A stretch of DNA of 64,000 nt from Tamarix chinensis (GCA_030549775.1 CM060175.1:31227262-31291261), one strand, 5' to 3'; shown: positions 10,585 to 21,775, counted from the stretch's first letter. Program-made: numbers and translations. The notes: generated by a model from the letters alone, not told the origin.

Positions 10585-11355
10585 GGATGCGTAAATCAAA
10601 GTGAAGGGAAGGTTGGATCGAAGGCTGATGTGTTGAATATGTCACCCACAAAATTAAGCAAAAGAAATGAAAGTTTAATATGGATTATAATTGAAGAAAA
10701 TAGGTTGAAAATGCAGGTTGGTTTTCGAAGGTTTGAATCAGGCTTCAAAGTTCGAACGTTGAGATCAATGGAAGAAGGATATGCCCTCGACTTTTCCTTG
10801 CTCAAAGACAACTCAAATTGAGAGAGATAGACTCAAGGTCTACTGGCTAAAAATTTTATTCAAATTTTCTATATTCCATCATGTTATTTCATGCGTACAA
10901 TGGTATATATATAGGAACCCGTTAAACAAGCTTAATCAGTCGGTTCTTATCCTTAATTCAAACCCATTAATCTTGGTTGAATTAATCCCATGTAACACTT
11001 CATCCTAATCATAATATCATTGGTTAAATGATACTAAGGATTAAAATTACAAAGCTGTACAATTAAATATTGTATATATATGAAATTATATCAAACCCTA
11101 ACTTACATAAAATACACTTAGGGTTAGGGTTTACAACAATTTAATACAACTAATGAAAATCATCACCATATCTTCTTGTTGTAAAGTATCATCCCATGTA
11201 TGTCATAGTCTTGCATGATTTAAATACTTGTACACATTAAAGTGTATTGCAATCTTCTTCTTGCAAATATGTGACATACCTACAAGAACAACTTGAATGG
11301 TTTTCAACACCAAGCATATACAAATTATCAAGAAAATTTAATATGATAGGCTCTA
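10585..11355 (-). repeat. Element B 3' LTR, major part
   Basis: Matches 26531-27305 closely, including GATGCGTAAATCAAAGT at the outer edge, a shared TTAGGGTTAGGGTTTAC stretch, and AATATGATAGGCTCTA at the point where solo LTR 2 inserted. The outer TG is mutated to GG. A TATATATATAGG stretch near 10903-10914 gives a TATA-like box on the minus strand. The last 74 bp are at 16274-16347. Confidence 0.85.
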
Positions 11356-11699
11356 TGTAACACCCCCAAATTTTACTCCTGAATTTTTTTTTGAAAGAAT
11401 AAAGCGGAAGCTAGGAGCAAATTTGGGAAATGTTACCGCCACATCTAACACAAGATAAATGTCAACCATCTATCTCACATTAGATGCAAGGCTAAAACCT
11501 GTCAAACAATTAAATCCGAGTTTTAAAAGCATACAACATTACGAGAAATTAAAAGTCAATTACCAAACCTTTGAATTTAAATACAACACTTGTAACTTCC
11601 CAAGATGAATACAATTAAACAAAACAAATCCCGAAGGATAAATATCCGGATCGCCTACTCACTCAAGTCAAGCCTTCCACCCCAACACAGTATCAACCT

Positions 11700-11800
11700 G
11701 CACAAGAGGTCTGCTTCCCACCATCAGTGGATCATCACAGGACCCATTCAACCAAGGTAGTATCAGCAGGGTCCAATACTGAGTAAGTTCCACTACCCTA
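11700..11800 (-). other. 3' terminal block of solo LTR 2
   Basis: Contains the CAGTACTGGACCC-like and ACTAAGTTCCACTACC-like remnants that correspond to the palindrome and TTCAATGGGCAG block at the 3' end of related LTRs. It is decayed, and the assignment rests on position. Confidence 0.35.
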
Positions 11801-12170
11801 TCTTATGGGAGAGTCATAAACTATAACATCAAGTACATATTAAATTATGATACAATATGTCGATACAATCATACATACTCACAACCCACAACATGAATCT
11901 TACCATACACCTATAGTAACATATGAAACATATGTAACGTCCCATTTAAACATATAAGCATGGTATAACCAAAAAATAAAGTGGCTCATACGCCTCAGGT
12001 AGGAATAATTCATAGTATTAAAACTCAATACGTGGCATACTCATGCAAGCAGCATGTAGTAATCCAAGTAATAAAAGCCGGCCATGGTCAATTAGACTTA
12101 TTCTTTATTCTCATTAATAATATGTTCATTCCACACATATTCCTTAATAGTCCATATGAGTGCGGGAGCC

Positions 12171-12310
12171 CCACTATAATAGCTGGTGGACCGGAAGATA
12201 TATGCACAGGGAAGAATGCATCTGATCCACTATTATAGCCGGTGGACCAGAAAATAAACGCACAGGGCAGAACGCCTCTGATCCACTATTATAGCCGGTG
12301 GACCGGATCA
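12171..12310 (-). repeat. Three dyad repeats at exact 56-bp spacing
   Basis: CCACTATTATAGCCGGTGG at 12227-12245 and 12283-12301, and a variant CCACTATAATAGCTGGTGG at 12171-12189. The starts are exactly 56 bp apart. Between them are ACCGGAAGATATATGCACAG-type spacers, which vary more than the dyads. The same motif in the other orientation repeats in LTRs 1, 4 and H. Confidence 0.9.
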
Positions 12311-12862
12311 CGGGCTCGGCTCAACATCTTTCGCTTTACGTAATTAATGTCTTATCTGTGTCTTATTGAATCACATCACACCCTTGACATGCATGCGGTT
12401 GATACTTTACTTCTTTCCCCTCCTGAGGGATCGTCCCGTATTTTGAGACTCGTACCTCTTCTCACACCCGACATCCATCCCCCGTTGACTTAGGCATGGT
12501 GGCATATAGTAAGGCACAATCTCCAAGAATATAGGCCATCCCAACACACATGATATCGACTCCACATGTCCTCATCCCTCTAGGGTTCCTCCTTGGAGAC
12601 CCTAATCGGACCTATGTGGCCCAACTCTTTCTTACTTACCCAAACGTTACTTTGTTCTCTATCTCGCACCTCATTTTTATTAGGAAATTCCCCAAATGTA
12701 TTACTTTATCTCCCAAGTTCACGCGTGACCGAAAAAAACCTAGTTGGCCACCCAAAACCCTAGTTGGCCGCGCCAAACCCTAGTACTTTACCTCCTCAAC
12801 AAGTAACCTCCCTCTTTCACCCCAAAATCTCTTCTCTCGTTTAGAAAAACTCATACTCATCC

Positions 12863-12871
12863 TTTATATAA
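12863..12871 (-). promoter_or_regulatory. TATA-like box in solo LTR 2
   Basis: Minus-strand CTTATATAAAGG, about 1.5 kb from the LTR 3' end. It sits in a segment with AAACCCTAA motifs on either side. The homologous site in the copy at 58146 is TATATAAGGGG at 61561. A promoter role is inferred only. Confidence 0.4.
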
Positions 12872-13929
12872 GTGAGTTCTCACTCTCAACCCTATACTCA
12901 ATCCTTCCTGGATCACTTTTACACTTGTACCCTTTAAATTCCTCATTTTCTCCCAAAACCCTAATTGGGTCCCTTAGACACCCTTACATCGACCCACGTA
13001 AAATTTGCACCCAAGTCTCCAATGGACCAATAACTTTGACATTATCTTATTTACTTCATAAATCAATTCTCCTCACGTAAGATTCATCCCCCTGTAGAAT
13101 TTAGATACCCATGCAGGCTCCCCAACACCCACTTACTCACAAAACCCTAATCAGGTCTCTTATGCACCAACTCACATACTATTTTTCATACCAAGTCTCC
13201 AATCGCTCTAAGACTCTCCAAAACTCTTACTTACAACCCAAATCAACTTTTCCCACGTAAGGATCATGCCCATGCAAGATCTAGTTCCCCCCATGCAAAA
13301 TTCCATGTCCACTTTCCCATTGTTCTTTTATTATCATTTCATGCTACCAAAACCCTAGTATGCATGTCCTAGAGGGCCGTATCAACACATCATAAATATC
13401 ATACATAAACATGTCATGCTGATGTCATAGAAAGCAGACGCGACATACCTCAAATTCCAAGCTGCTACACATGAGACAAGTTATCCATAAATCATATAAC
13501 ACACATTAGCATGCTACCAAAACCCTAGCATGCATGTCCTAGAGGTAAGTAGAGACTTACCCGGATCCGAAGCTAGCTAAGCGAGATAAGAGGGAGAGAG
13601 ATCACTAGCTCGTGGATCCACAAGAAAGCTTTCCTAGATCTGATAGAAATCAAAAACTAAATTAGAAAATATTCTATAAATCAATATTTCACATATTCTA
13701 ATTAAATAAACACAAACAACCCAAATGATCTTTCTTAGAAAATGTGACCAAAACTTAGAACTTAAAAGCATAGCTCTAATAAAATTTAAGGTTAAAACTA
13801 AATCAAAACAGATTAATACAAATATCACTTGGGACATTTCAACTTAATTTGGAAAGCTCGAGAAAGAATAATCGATCATAAGTTAATTTATTGAAAATAA
13901 CTTATTTATTAGGTTTTACAACTAAATAG

Positions 13930-14860
13930 GTAACCTAACCATTTACATAGAACCAAATCCAAACCGATTAGGTTAAAACAGAATTTAAATGATTTAAAAC
14001 CCAAAGATAGAATTCGATTAGATAAAATACACATAGCAAAATCAATTTTATAAAATCATCCCCGAAAATTAGGGTTTTAAAGCCCACGACACAAACTCAA
14101 GTAATTCAATTTAATCAATTCAAATTAAAGGTATTAGAAAGCAATTAATACCATTTCAACTATTTCTATACATTCAATTTTAGAAAAACAACAATACAAG
14201 TAATCGATTTCATAATTTCACTTGAAATTTAGGGTTTTAGGCCCGAAAATACAATTCGTTAAAATTCTATAAATTTAATCAAATTGAATGTTTAGAAATT
14301 CAATTAAACACATTTTCTAACATATCAAATAATCAATTGCTCAAAACCAATAAAAGAAATACGCAATTTAGCACAATTAGGGTTTTTGAGCCCGAAACGC
14401 AAATCCGATCAATCCTTGCCCAAACATATCAATTGACGGTTCGAAAATGTAATTAAACATATTATAATGTAATTTATATAGTTAATTGAATAAAATAACC
14501 CGATTACCCAAACCAATTTAAACCCGCGGGAGTTTTGACCTAAAAATCCAATTCCGATCAATTACGCACAATTTTCCCAAATCAACACTTCCAATATAAA
14601 ATTAAATACATTTTAAACAATATTATAAAATCAATTGAGCGAAACGGCTCAATTATACGACCCAATTTCATTACACCTAAAATTTGACCTAGGAATCAAA
14701 TTCCGATAACACCTGCATAAATTTCTCAAATTGATGGTTCCAAAATGAAATTGGATACATTTGAAAACATATTGTATAATCAATTTGTCCGAAATCGCCA
14801 AATTGGACGAATCCGAAAAATTAGGGCATTACCCGGCCAGAAATCCAATTTTTCCAAAAT
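13930..14860 (-). repeat. Tandem repeat of about 150 bp in solo LTR 2
   Basis: Six degenerate units, anchored by TTAGGGTTTT...GCCCGAAA near 14070, 14231 and 14379, with weaker anchors near 14531, 14691 and 14822. Each unit also holds AATTCCGATCAAT-like and ATTAAATACATTTT-like stretches and a AATCAATTG stretch. Spacing is 133-160 bp. The unit differs from the GGTAATTT minisatellite in the other subfamily. Confidence 0.75.
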
Positions 14861-14999
14861 CTCAACATAACAATACAATTAACCTATCCAAATCATTCTT
14901 ACAGCACATATATACACAATCAAACAATCAAATTAGCCTTTTATAAGCTAATTCATACCCAATTAATCAAAATAAGGGTTAGGGTTTTTCGGAAACTAT

Positions 15000-15412
15000 A
15001 CCAAACAAAAACTGATAAATTGGGGCAAAGGAAGGTCGGGGAAGCTTCGTCGGGGGTCGGGGGTGGCTCGACGGTGGTCGCCCGAGCTCGCCGGTGACCG
15101 GGCGATGGTGGCGTAGCCTGGGTTGCCACTCGTCACTGCTGCTGGTGCTCCCGCAGCTGCTATGGTCGAGCTGGCTGATGTTGGGGCTGTAGCTTGCTAC
15201 AGCGTCGTCAGTCGCGTCGCCCGTCGCAGCTGGTTGGTCGACGGCAGCTGGCGAGGGAGCAGGGAGGATGAGAGAGGCGAGGGAGGTTGGCTAGGGTTAG
15301 GGTTGCGAGAACAGTGGGCCGACGGGATAAGGGAAAGATAAGAGAAGGGAGAGAAAAGGGAAAAGAAAAAGGGGAAGGGGGCACCGGTCAGGGCTAGGGT
15401 GCGTTTTTTTTT
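15000..15412 (-). repeat. GC- and CpG-rich tract of solo LTR 2
   Basis: On the minus strand it is a C-rich tract in the place of the pyrimidine tract of other copies. It keeps many CpG (for example GTCGGGGGTCGGGGGTGGC at 15044 and GCCCGAGCTCGCCGGTGACC near 15079), unlike the CpG-poor tracts in LTRs 1, 3 and 4. An open frame at 15123-15341 has no recognisable domain, and I treat it as chance. Confidence 0.6.
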
Positions 15413-16273
15413 TACAAATACCCATAAAATAAAATACTAAAGTTTTAAAATTATTATTGAAAGATTTTATTTAAAATTTATTAAACAAAAATTATTTCGA
15501 AATGATCCGAACGCTTAAAATAAATAAATAAAAAGTTGTATAAAGAATTTTGAAAGTATTTTCAGAAGAATTTATCAACGAACGTAAAAATTTATAATAT
15601 TTACAGAAATACATTATAAGACATCGAAATAATATTTACAAACACATATAAGAAAATATTCAAGTCAAATTCTAACGAACCGGAACTAATTTACATAATT
15701 TCCGAAATCGGGTTTCAGCAAACTGAAAAGCATAAAACTGAAGAAAATTAATTTCAAAAAGAACCTATTAAATAAGCTCCAAAAATATTTTTAATTTAAA
15801 CTTCCTGAAAATATTTATGATTTATGGAATCGAATAAAATCAAAGTCAGAAATATTTTCTACAGATAAAATCATTAAAATTGTTTTAACTATTTAAACAG
15901 AAATTCTATAATTTAAATAATATATTTCGTCAACGAAATATAACTTCAAAATAACGCTGTAATCACATCACAAAGTTATAATAAAAAACAAATCTAAAAT
16001 ATTAAAATAAAAATGCGAGAAAGAATGGGAATACATATTTTTAACCGAATATCGAATTCATAAGAATATAATAAAATCATTGTCGTGAATGAACTTATTT
16101 AGAATGGTTCGCAATGACAACAATTAATTAAATTCAAATATGAATTCGAAAACGTCGATAAATCCATAAAACGAATCGAATTTAAAATAATTAATTATTT
16201 ACATCAAATTACGCTAATAAAATCATTAAACTTAATAAATCTGGACTTTAAAAATATGGGGTATTACACTCTA

Positions 16274-16347
16274 ACATTAAGAAAGCTAATTCTACCTTAC
16301 CTTGAGAATTCAGATGAACATGACCATCATTAGATGCTCCTACCTCA
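16274..16347 (-). repeat. Element B 3' LTR, inner end
   Basis: Continues the LTR after solo LTR 2 and matches 27313-27382 (AACATTAAGAAAGCTAATTC then GATGAACATGACCATCATTA). It ends in CTCA at 16347, next to the polypurine tract. Confidence 0.85.
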
Positions 16348-16362
16348 TTCTCCCCAAATTGA
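16348..16362 (-). other. Polypurine tract of element B
   Basis: Minus-strand CAATTTGGGGAGAA immediately before the TGAGG start of the 3' LTR. The pol frame reads through it (SSQFGENEVG), so here the priming site is also coding. Confidence 0.7.
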
Positions 16363-17380
16363 GAAGAATTTACCCTCAAATTTTCATCAGAATAATAAGG
16401 AGACAAATAACCAACATTAAAGTTTCTTGAAATTCCACCATAAGAATCTGGAAGTTCAAGTTCATAAGCATTATCTCCAAACTTTCTTTGTATTTTAAAT
16501 GGACCATCAGCTCTTGGCATTAGTTTATTTTTTTTGTAAATTAGGAAATCTTTCTTCACACAAATGTAACCAAACTAAGTCACCAGGAGAAAACACATAA
16601 GAGTTTCTATGCTTATTTTCTTGGGCTTTTATAATTGGCGTTGGCTTTTTCAATGTTATTTTTGGTTTTCTCATGAAGCTATTGAAAAAATTGTACTCTA
16701 TCTTTAGCTTCATAATTTTGCAATTCACCTTTTTTTTAAAGGAATCATGTCAATAAACATGTGAGGATTCACACCATATACCACGTCAAACGGACTAGTT
16801 TGAGTAGTACTAGATGGACTACAATTATGAGCAAACTCTGCATAAACTAACTTAACATCCCAATCTTTAGTACTCTTATTAAGTAAACCTTTTAATAATG
16901 TACCAAGAGTTCTATTAGTTACTTCAGTTTGACCATCAGTTTGTGGATGATGCGAAGTGCTAAATAACAATTTAGTACCAAGCATATGCCATAAAGTTTT
17001 CCAAAAATAACTCATAAACTTAACATCCCGATCAGAAACTATGATTTTAGGTATTCCATGAAGTTTAACAACCTCTTTAAAATATAATTAAGCAACATGT
17101 GTGGAATCATCAGTTTTATTGCATGGAATAAAGCCATTTTAGAAAATCTATCTACTATCAAAAGAATAGAATCTTTACCACGTTACGTTCTTGGTAACCC
17201 TAGGATAAATTCCATACTAACTCCTTCCTATGGTTTATCAGGAATGAGTAAAGGTGTGTATAAGCCTTTATAAAATTAACTCCTACTTTTTTGATATGTC
17301 GAACATATACTTATCATGGCTTGTACATGTTTAACCATTCTTGGCTAATAGAAAATTTCTTGTAATAATTCCATATTTTT
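16348..17380 (-). pseudogene. Element B integrase
   Basis: Minus-strand gypsy integrase. The core end shows YFWKTLWHMLGTKLLFSTSH then HPQTDGQTEVTNRTLGTLL (near 16935), keeping the catalytic Glu of DGQTEV. It continues with VKLVYAEFAHN and PFDVVYGVNP. The C-terminal SH3-like part (16559 on) has DGPFKIQRKFGDNAYELELP. The frame goes on through the polypurine tract into the 3' LTR. Upstream (17030-17380) the first core half and the zinc finger are decayed. Frameshifts lie near 16540 and 16730. It follows RNase H as expected. Confidence 0.85.
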
Positions 17381-18150
17381 ATGTATAACAAAATGTTCCG
17401 CAATGCTACCTTCATGTATTTCCTTAACTTGAAAGTCTCGAATACTAGATCTAGAAATACAAAGTTCATTTTGTCTAAAAAAAATCAATCTTATATAGCA
17501 CAATTTCCATGGTATCTAATTTCGTTACATGCACTAAACATGTCCTTAAAATCTTCATCGTTAGGATATATGTCTTTTATCATTTCAAAAACTAAGATTT
17601 TTTCATCCATCATAACAAGTAATGTAGATCTACGAGAAAGAGCATTAGAAATTACATTTTCTTTATGATCTAAATGTTTGACAGAGAACACAAAAGATTG
17701 TAAGAAATTTACCCATTTTGTATGTCTTGGATTAACTTTCTTTTGACTATGTAAGTATTTTAAACTTTGATGATCCAAATGTAACACAAAGGGTTTTTGT
17801 CTTAGATAATGACTCCATGTCTCTAGACTCCATATGATGGCAAAGAATTCCTTGTCATAAGTTGAATACTTAAGTTTGGCTCTATTCAGCTTTTTAGAGA
17901 AAAATGCTATAGGTTTCTTTTCCTAGGAAAGTACTCCTCCTATTCCAACTCCACTAGCATCACAAGTTACTTAAAAAAGATGATTAAATTGGGGTAAGGA
18001 TAGAATAGGGGCATGTCAAATTTTATCTTTGAGGGTTTCAAAGGCTTGAGTAGCTTCTTGTCTCCAATAAAATTCACCCTTTTTCATTGGTTGAGTAATA
18101 GGTGTAGCTATAGTAGAAAAATTCTTAATGAATCTTATATAAAAACTAGC
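17381..18150 (-). pseudogene. Element B RNase H
   Basis: Minus-strand RNase H remains. A YDKEF-type motif is around 17850. The C-terminal part (17787-17491) shows LHLDHQSLKYLHSQKKVNPR, HTKWVNFLQSF, and HLDHKENVISNALSRRS, the usual HTDHQSLKYL and NVVADALSRR motifs of Ty3/gypsy. Stops and a frame change separate it from RT. Pseudogene. Confidence 0.85.
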
Positions 18151-18830
18151 TAATCCATGAAAACTTCTCACATCATGAACATTCTTAGGGATAGGCCATT
18201 TTTTATAGCCGTAATCTTATTAGGATCTACTTTAATACCTTCTCCACTAATAATATAGCCTAAGAAAACTACACTTGGAAGCATAAAATCACATTTCTCA
18301 TATTTTTCATATAGTTTAGCTTTCCTTAGCTTATCAACAAATTTCTTCAAATGCACTAGATGATCATAACTATTTTTGCTATACACAAGAATATCATCCA
18401 AATATACAACAATGAAATAACCAAGGAAAGGTCAGAGAACTTCATTCATAAGTCTCATAAATGAGCTAGGTGCATTACATAACCCAAAAGGCATAACCAT
18501 CCACTCATAGATACCATATTTTGTTTTAAAAGCAGTTTTCCATTAGTCTCCATATCTAATCCTTAACTGATGATATTTCCTTCTCAAATAAATTATGGAA
18601 AATACTTGTGCACCACAAAGTTGATAAAGCATATAATCTAATCTAGGCATAGGAAATTGATATTTGATAGTAATATTATTCACTGTCCTAGAATCTATAC
18701 ACATATGCCAAGTACCATCCTTTTTAGGCACTAGTAAAGTAGGAACACTGCAAGGACTCATAGTTTCTCTCACAAATCCTTTATCCATAAGCTCTTGTAT
18801 TTTTTTTTAATTCCTTAACTTATTCTGGGT
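18151..18830 (-). pseudogene. Element B reverse transcriptase
   Basis: Minus-strand RT. The N-terminal half (18788-18543) has [39 protein letters not shown] and [10 protein letters not shown]. The middle piece (18540-18430) reads like [20 protein letters not shown]. The C-terminal half (from about 18410) has VVYLDDILVYSKNS, so the YLDD catalytic pair is intact, then FLGYIISGEGIKVDPNKI. At least two frame breaks separate the pieces. RNase H follows it. Confidence 0.9.
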
Positions 18831-19200
18831 TACATCTATAATCCAGTTTATTAGGAATAGACATACCAGGAACAAGATCATTGGCATGCTCTATACCTCT
18901 TTTAGGTGGTAATCTAGGAGGTAAGTCATCAGGAAATGCATCATTATACTCATCAAGTAACTTAATTAGATTAGGATTTTCAATTTTTTTTTAGGTTTAG
19001 AATCTTTAGAAACTAAAGCATAACAAATCCCTTCTTCTTCTATGCGTTTCTCCATAGCCTTTTCATGTAAAAATAATCTCTTTTTGTCATCACTTAAAGG
19101 TATATGATCACATAAAGAAGGTTTGAGCCTATACAATTGCTTTTCTTTTTTTCATCACATATTCATTAGTTACCCCATCATGGGTTTATTTTCTATCATA
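18831..19200 (-). pseudogene. Element B linker between protease and RT
   Basis: Minus-strand linker typical of plant Ty3/gypsy pol. It contains LLDEYNDAFPDDLPPRLPP and GIEHANDLVPGMSIPNK, the FPDDLP...GIEH...DLVPGA motif that comes just before RT. Low-complexity K/E-rich stretches (19010-19100) sit closer to the protease. Single-base runs near 18810 and 18980 break the frame. Confidence 0.75.
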
Positions 19201-19536
19201 TTACCATGGTCTACCCAAAAGTAATCCACAAGCATCTATAGGTAAAACATCACATAGAACTTCATCATGATAGTCTTTAATAGAAAATGTGACTAAAGCT
19301 CTTTTGTTTACTTTAGCTCCTTTATCCTTATTTAGCCATTGTAAAGAATAGGGTTTAGGATGATTAGTAGTTTCCAAAAAAAATTTCTTAGCCATTGCCT
19401 CACTAGCAACATTGGTACATGAACCAATATCAATTATGAGTCTACAAACCATGTCACCTCTTTTACACTTAGTCTTAAAAATTTTCTCTCTTTGAGTAGG
19501 TGTAACACTAGGGTGTAGGATCTCCTTCTTCCTCAT
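19201..19536 (-). pseudogene. Element B aspartic protease
   Basis: Minus-strand gypsy protease. LIIDIGSCTNVASEAMAKK near 19430 carries the active site, with DIGS in place of the common DGGS. It is followed by HPKPYSLQWLNKDKG, VTFSIKDYHDEVLCDVLPID and the LLLGRPW end motif. The open frame is about 110 residues with no break in the core, better kept than in elements A and D. It overlaps the end of gag in another frame, as expected where gag and pol meet. Confidence 0.85.
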
Positions 19537-20415
19537 CCATAGTTAATATTAAATTAGGAGATTCAACTTCTAATTCTTCATCATCACTACATGGTTCCAT
19601 GTTTTCTATTTCATGTAAGGTTAAGGCTCTTTGGTTAGTACAATCACTAGCAAAATGTCCATATCCTTTAAATTTGAAACATTGTTTATTTGTCATTTCA
19701 AATAACTTATTTTTACCTTTATCATCTCTGTTATTCTTTTTATCATATGAAAATTTTGATTTAGGTGTAAAGGTATTAGAATAGGGTTTAGTAGAAGTTG
19801 AAGCATTATACTTAACATAGGCTTTAGTTGTTTTGGTTTGTCTTTCAAATTTCATAGCCAATTTAATTACGTCATCAAGAGAATCATAATAGTACATGTC
19901 AAATTTGTCTCTTATTAAATTATTCAAGCCACCTAAGTACCTAGCACATTTTTGTTCTTTTCTTTCATGAACATCACAAATAAGGGCTAGTATTTCAAAT
20001 TCTCTAGTGTATTATTCTACACTAAATAAACCTTTCCTTAGAGTAGTCATTTTAACATACATATATTGTTCATACTCTCTAGGCACAAATTTCTTTCTTA
20101 GATGATTTTTAAGTTTTTCCAAGATTTTATTTTAGACTTCTCTTGTCTTTCTTTCTTTTAGCTTTAAATTATCATACCAAATTTGAGAAAACTTTTTGAA
20201 CTTTAGAGCTAATTTGCATTTTCTTTCATCATAATATTCTCCAAATTCAAAAATAGGCTCAATCTCATGCAACCACTAAAAAAATGACTCCACATTCAAA
20301 TCACCATAAAATTCAGGAAGGTCAAGTTTAATACCTTGATCTTCATGGTATGCATGTATTACTTGAAATGTAGGTGGTCTTCTTTGGTTGCTTGAGCCAA
20401 AGGAACTCATATCGT
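19508..20415 (-). pseudogene. Element B gag (main part)
   Basis: Minus-strand gag. Upstream (20330-19940) are the capsid motifs FFQWLHEIEPIFEFGEYYDE and EFEILALICDVHERKEQKC in broken frames. The open part (19927-19508) has NLIRDKFDMYYYDSLDDVIK, a basic Ser/Thr-rich stretch, then CFKFKGYGHFASDC. This is a CCHC zinc knuckle in which the second Cys has become Phe. An acidic tail (DEELEVESPN) leads to the protease. The N-terminal part lies at 25396-25760, because solo LTR 3 is inserted just before an ATG-SSFGSSNQ segment. Confidence 0.85.
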
Positions 20416-20744
20416 TGTAACACCCCAAAATTCACTACTAAAAAATTTTGTTAATTAAAAGGAAATTAGCGGAAGAAAATTAATAAACCGTGAACTTTGG
20501 GGATATTACCGCCACACTTGGTACCAGACCGGTTTACCCCTACTGTTCCAGTACCAAGTGCTAAGGCTGAAAAAGGTAAAATACAATTTTACGAGAAACA
20601 TAAGCATGTATAAATCAGAGAAGCGTAGTAAATAATTTACGAGAGTAAAATCCACCAACGGTGGTTACAAAATTACAAATACATTGAATTTAAAAGAGAC
20701 AAATTAAAACCCTAGAATTTACCGGATAGTACCTTACACTCTTT

Positions 20745-20860
20745 CCTGAGAGCCCACTTGAATAGCACCTGAATACAAGGGGTACTGCCCATTGAATAGG
20801 CAGGGGCCCCATGAAGAGAACCCTTCAGTACTATGGTACTGAGTAACCCTTTAAAAATGC
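20745..20860 (-). repeat. Palindrome block near the 3' end of solo LTR 3
   Basis: On the plus strand, GCCCATTGAATAGGCAGG then CAGTACTATGGTACTGAG then TAACCCTTT. The inverse of this order is found at 33965-34035 and 53950-54020. The AGTAC/GTACT arms are perfect. Confidence 0.75.
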
Positions 20861-21169
20861 TCTTAAAAATAGGCACACAATGTAACACATGAAATACTAC
20901 TACATTCGTACATAACCATAGGTATAAACATGATATTTTGATCCAATTATTCGCACATCCAATAATTGAATAAGATATTAATAGCGTATACGTAACATTC
21001 ACTTTCCTATATTCACTTACTTAACAATTCAACCAAATATCAATAGGCCATAATGATTAATCGATACTTTTTCAAGCCTTGAGGCCATTAGTCCATCATT
21101 AATCAATCATCTCAATGATTAGTATTTTCCCATAACTTATTTACATCAAAATCAATTTTATTGAGCTCA

Positions 21170-21335
21170 GGACCCCCACTATTCTGGTCGGTGGATCAGA
21201 ATACATATATATCATCTAGGGTAAAACATCTTGGGCCACTACTATATCTGGTGGATCGGTACTCATGAACATCATCTAGGGAAAAACATCTTGGGCTACT
21301 ATTATATCCGGTGGATCGGTACTCGTAAACATAAC
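21170..21335 (-). repeat. Dyad repeats in solo LTR 3
   Basis: Three degenerate copies near 21176, 21236 and 21296: CCACTATTCTGGTCGGTGG, CCACTACTATATCTGGTGG and a CTACTATTATATCCGGTGG variant. Starts are about 60 bp apart, separated by CATCTAGGGWAAAACATCTT. Confidence 0.8.
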
Positions 21336-21439
21336 TCAACTGGGTCTGGCTCATTAATCTTTCACGTTAACAATTAGTATTTTTCCTTTTTAATCAGTAC
21401 AACAATTCCATTTATTTTTCCTCGATAGGAGATCAAGAT

Positions 21440-21775
21440 CCTAGGACCCAAAGGTACACCGGTCACACTGGTGCATAAAAGCTACTTAGTGCCCTTCAGT
21501 TATCAACCCAGAGACGCAAAGGTACCCTGGTCGTACTGGCGCATAAAGCTAACTCATTACCCTACCGACAAGGAAACCTAATCCTTAAGTATGCATACCC
21601 CCTAACTAGGTCCGTAGAGTTAGATAGAGTAGATATAGTGCCTGGCTGGGGCATAAAGGCACACCAGCAAATACCAAATAATCGTGGGCTAAACCACGTC
21701 TTTAGGGTAGCGACCCCTAAAGAGCCACCATTCCCAATCTTGAGGTCTTTCACTTTAAGTATTAGTGTCTTAATT
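21440..21775 (-). repeat. Conserved block 2 in solo LTR 3
   Basis: Two GGTACMCYGGTCRYACTGGY units (21452 and 21522) each next to GCATAAAGCT, then CGACAAGGAAACCTAATCC, then a long stretch with GGGGCATAAAGGCACACCAG, GGGCTAAACCACGTC and TTTAGGGTAGCGACCCCTAA. The same block, inverted, is at 32880-33240 and 52915-53285. Confidence 0.8.

Larger units (their letters stand above)
11356..16268 (-). mobile_element. Giant solo LTR 2 (4.9 kb, minus orientation)
   Basis: Starts TGTAACACCCCC on the plus strand and ends GGGGTATTACA, with a perfect CTCTA target duplication (11351-11355 and 16269-16273). It lies inside the 3' LTR of element B; the unbroken sequence is seen in the 5' LTR at 27300-27312. It has no protein motifs. 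Read on the minus strand it has an AT-rich start, a GC-rich tract (15412-15000), a 150-bp tandem repeat, AAACCCTAA-rich sequence, a TATA-like box, dyad repeats, and the family 3' end. It is closest to the copy starting at 58146: both share the 12540-13450 / 61000-61900 segment in opposite orientation. Confidence 0.88.

Noticed and set aside
10600..11010. Open frames of 63-75 codons in the element B LTR
   Set aside because: They lie inside the LTR, differ in the second LTR copy and have no domain.
11112..11130. Telomere-like TTAGGGTTAGGGTTT
   Set aside because: Only two units and present at the same place in both LTRs of element B, so it is part of the LTR, not interstitial telomere. Other AAACCCTAA motifs in LTR 2 and J are single.
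12171..12310. Regularly spaced repeats that could suggest a CRISPR array
   Set aside because: The host is a plant, the spacers are similar to one another, and the repeats occur only in giant LTRs.
15123..15341. 72-codon GC-rich open frame with Ala/Val-rich start
   Set aside because: It lies inside the GC-rich tract of solo LTR 2, antisense to the LTR, without signal peptide or domain.
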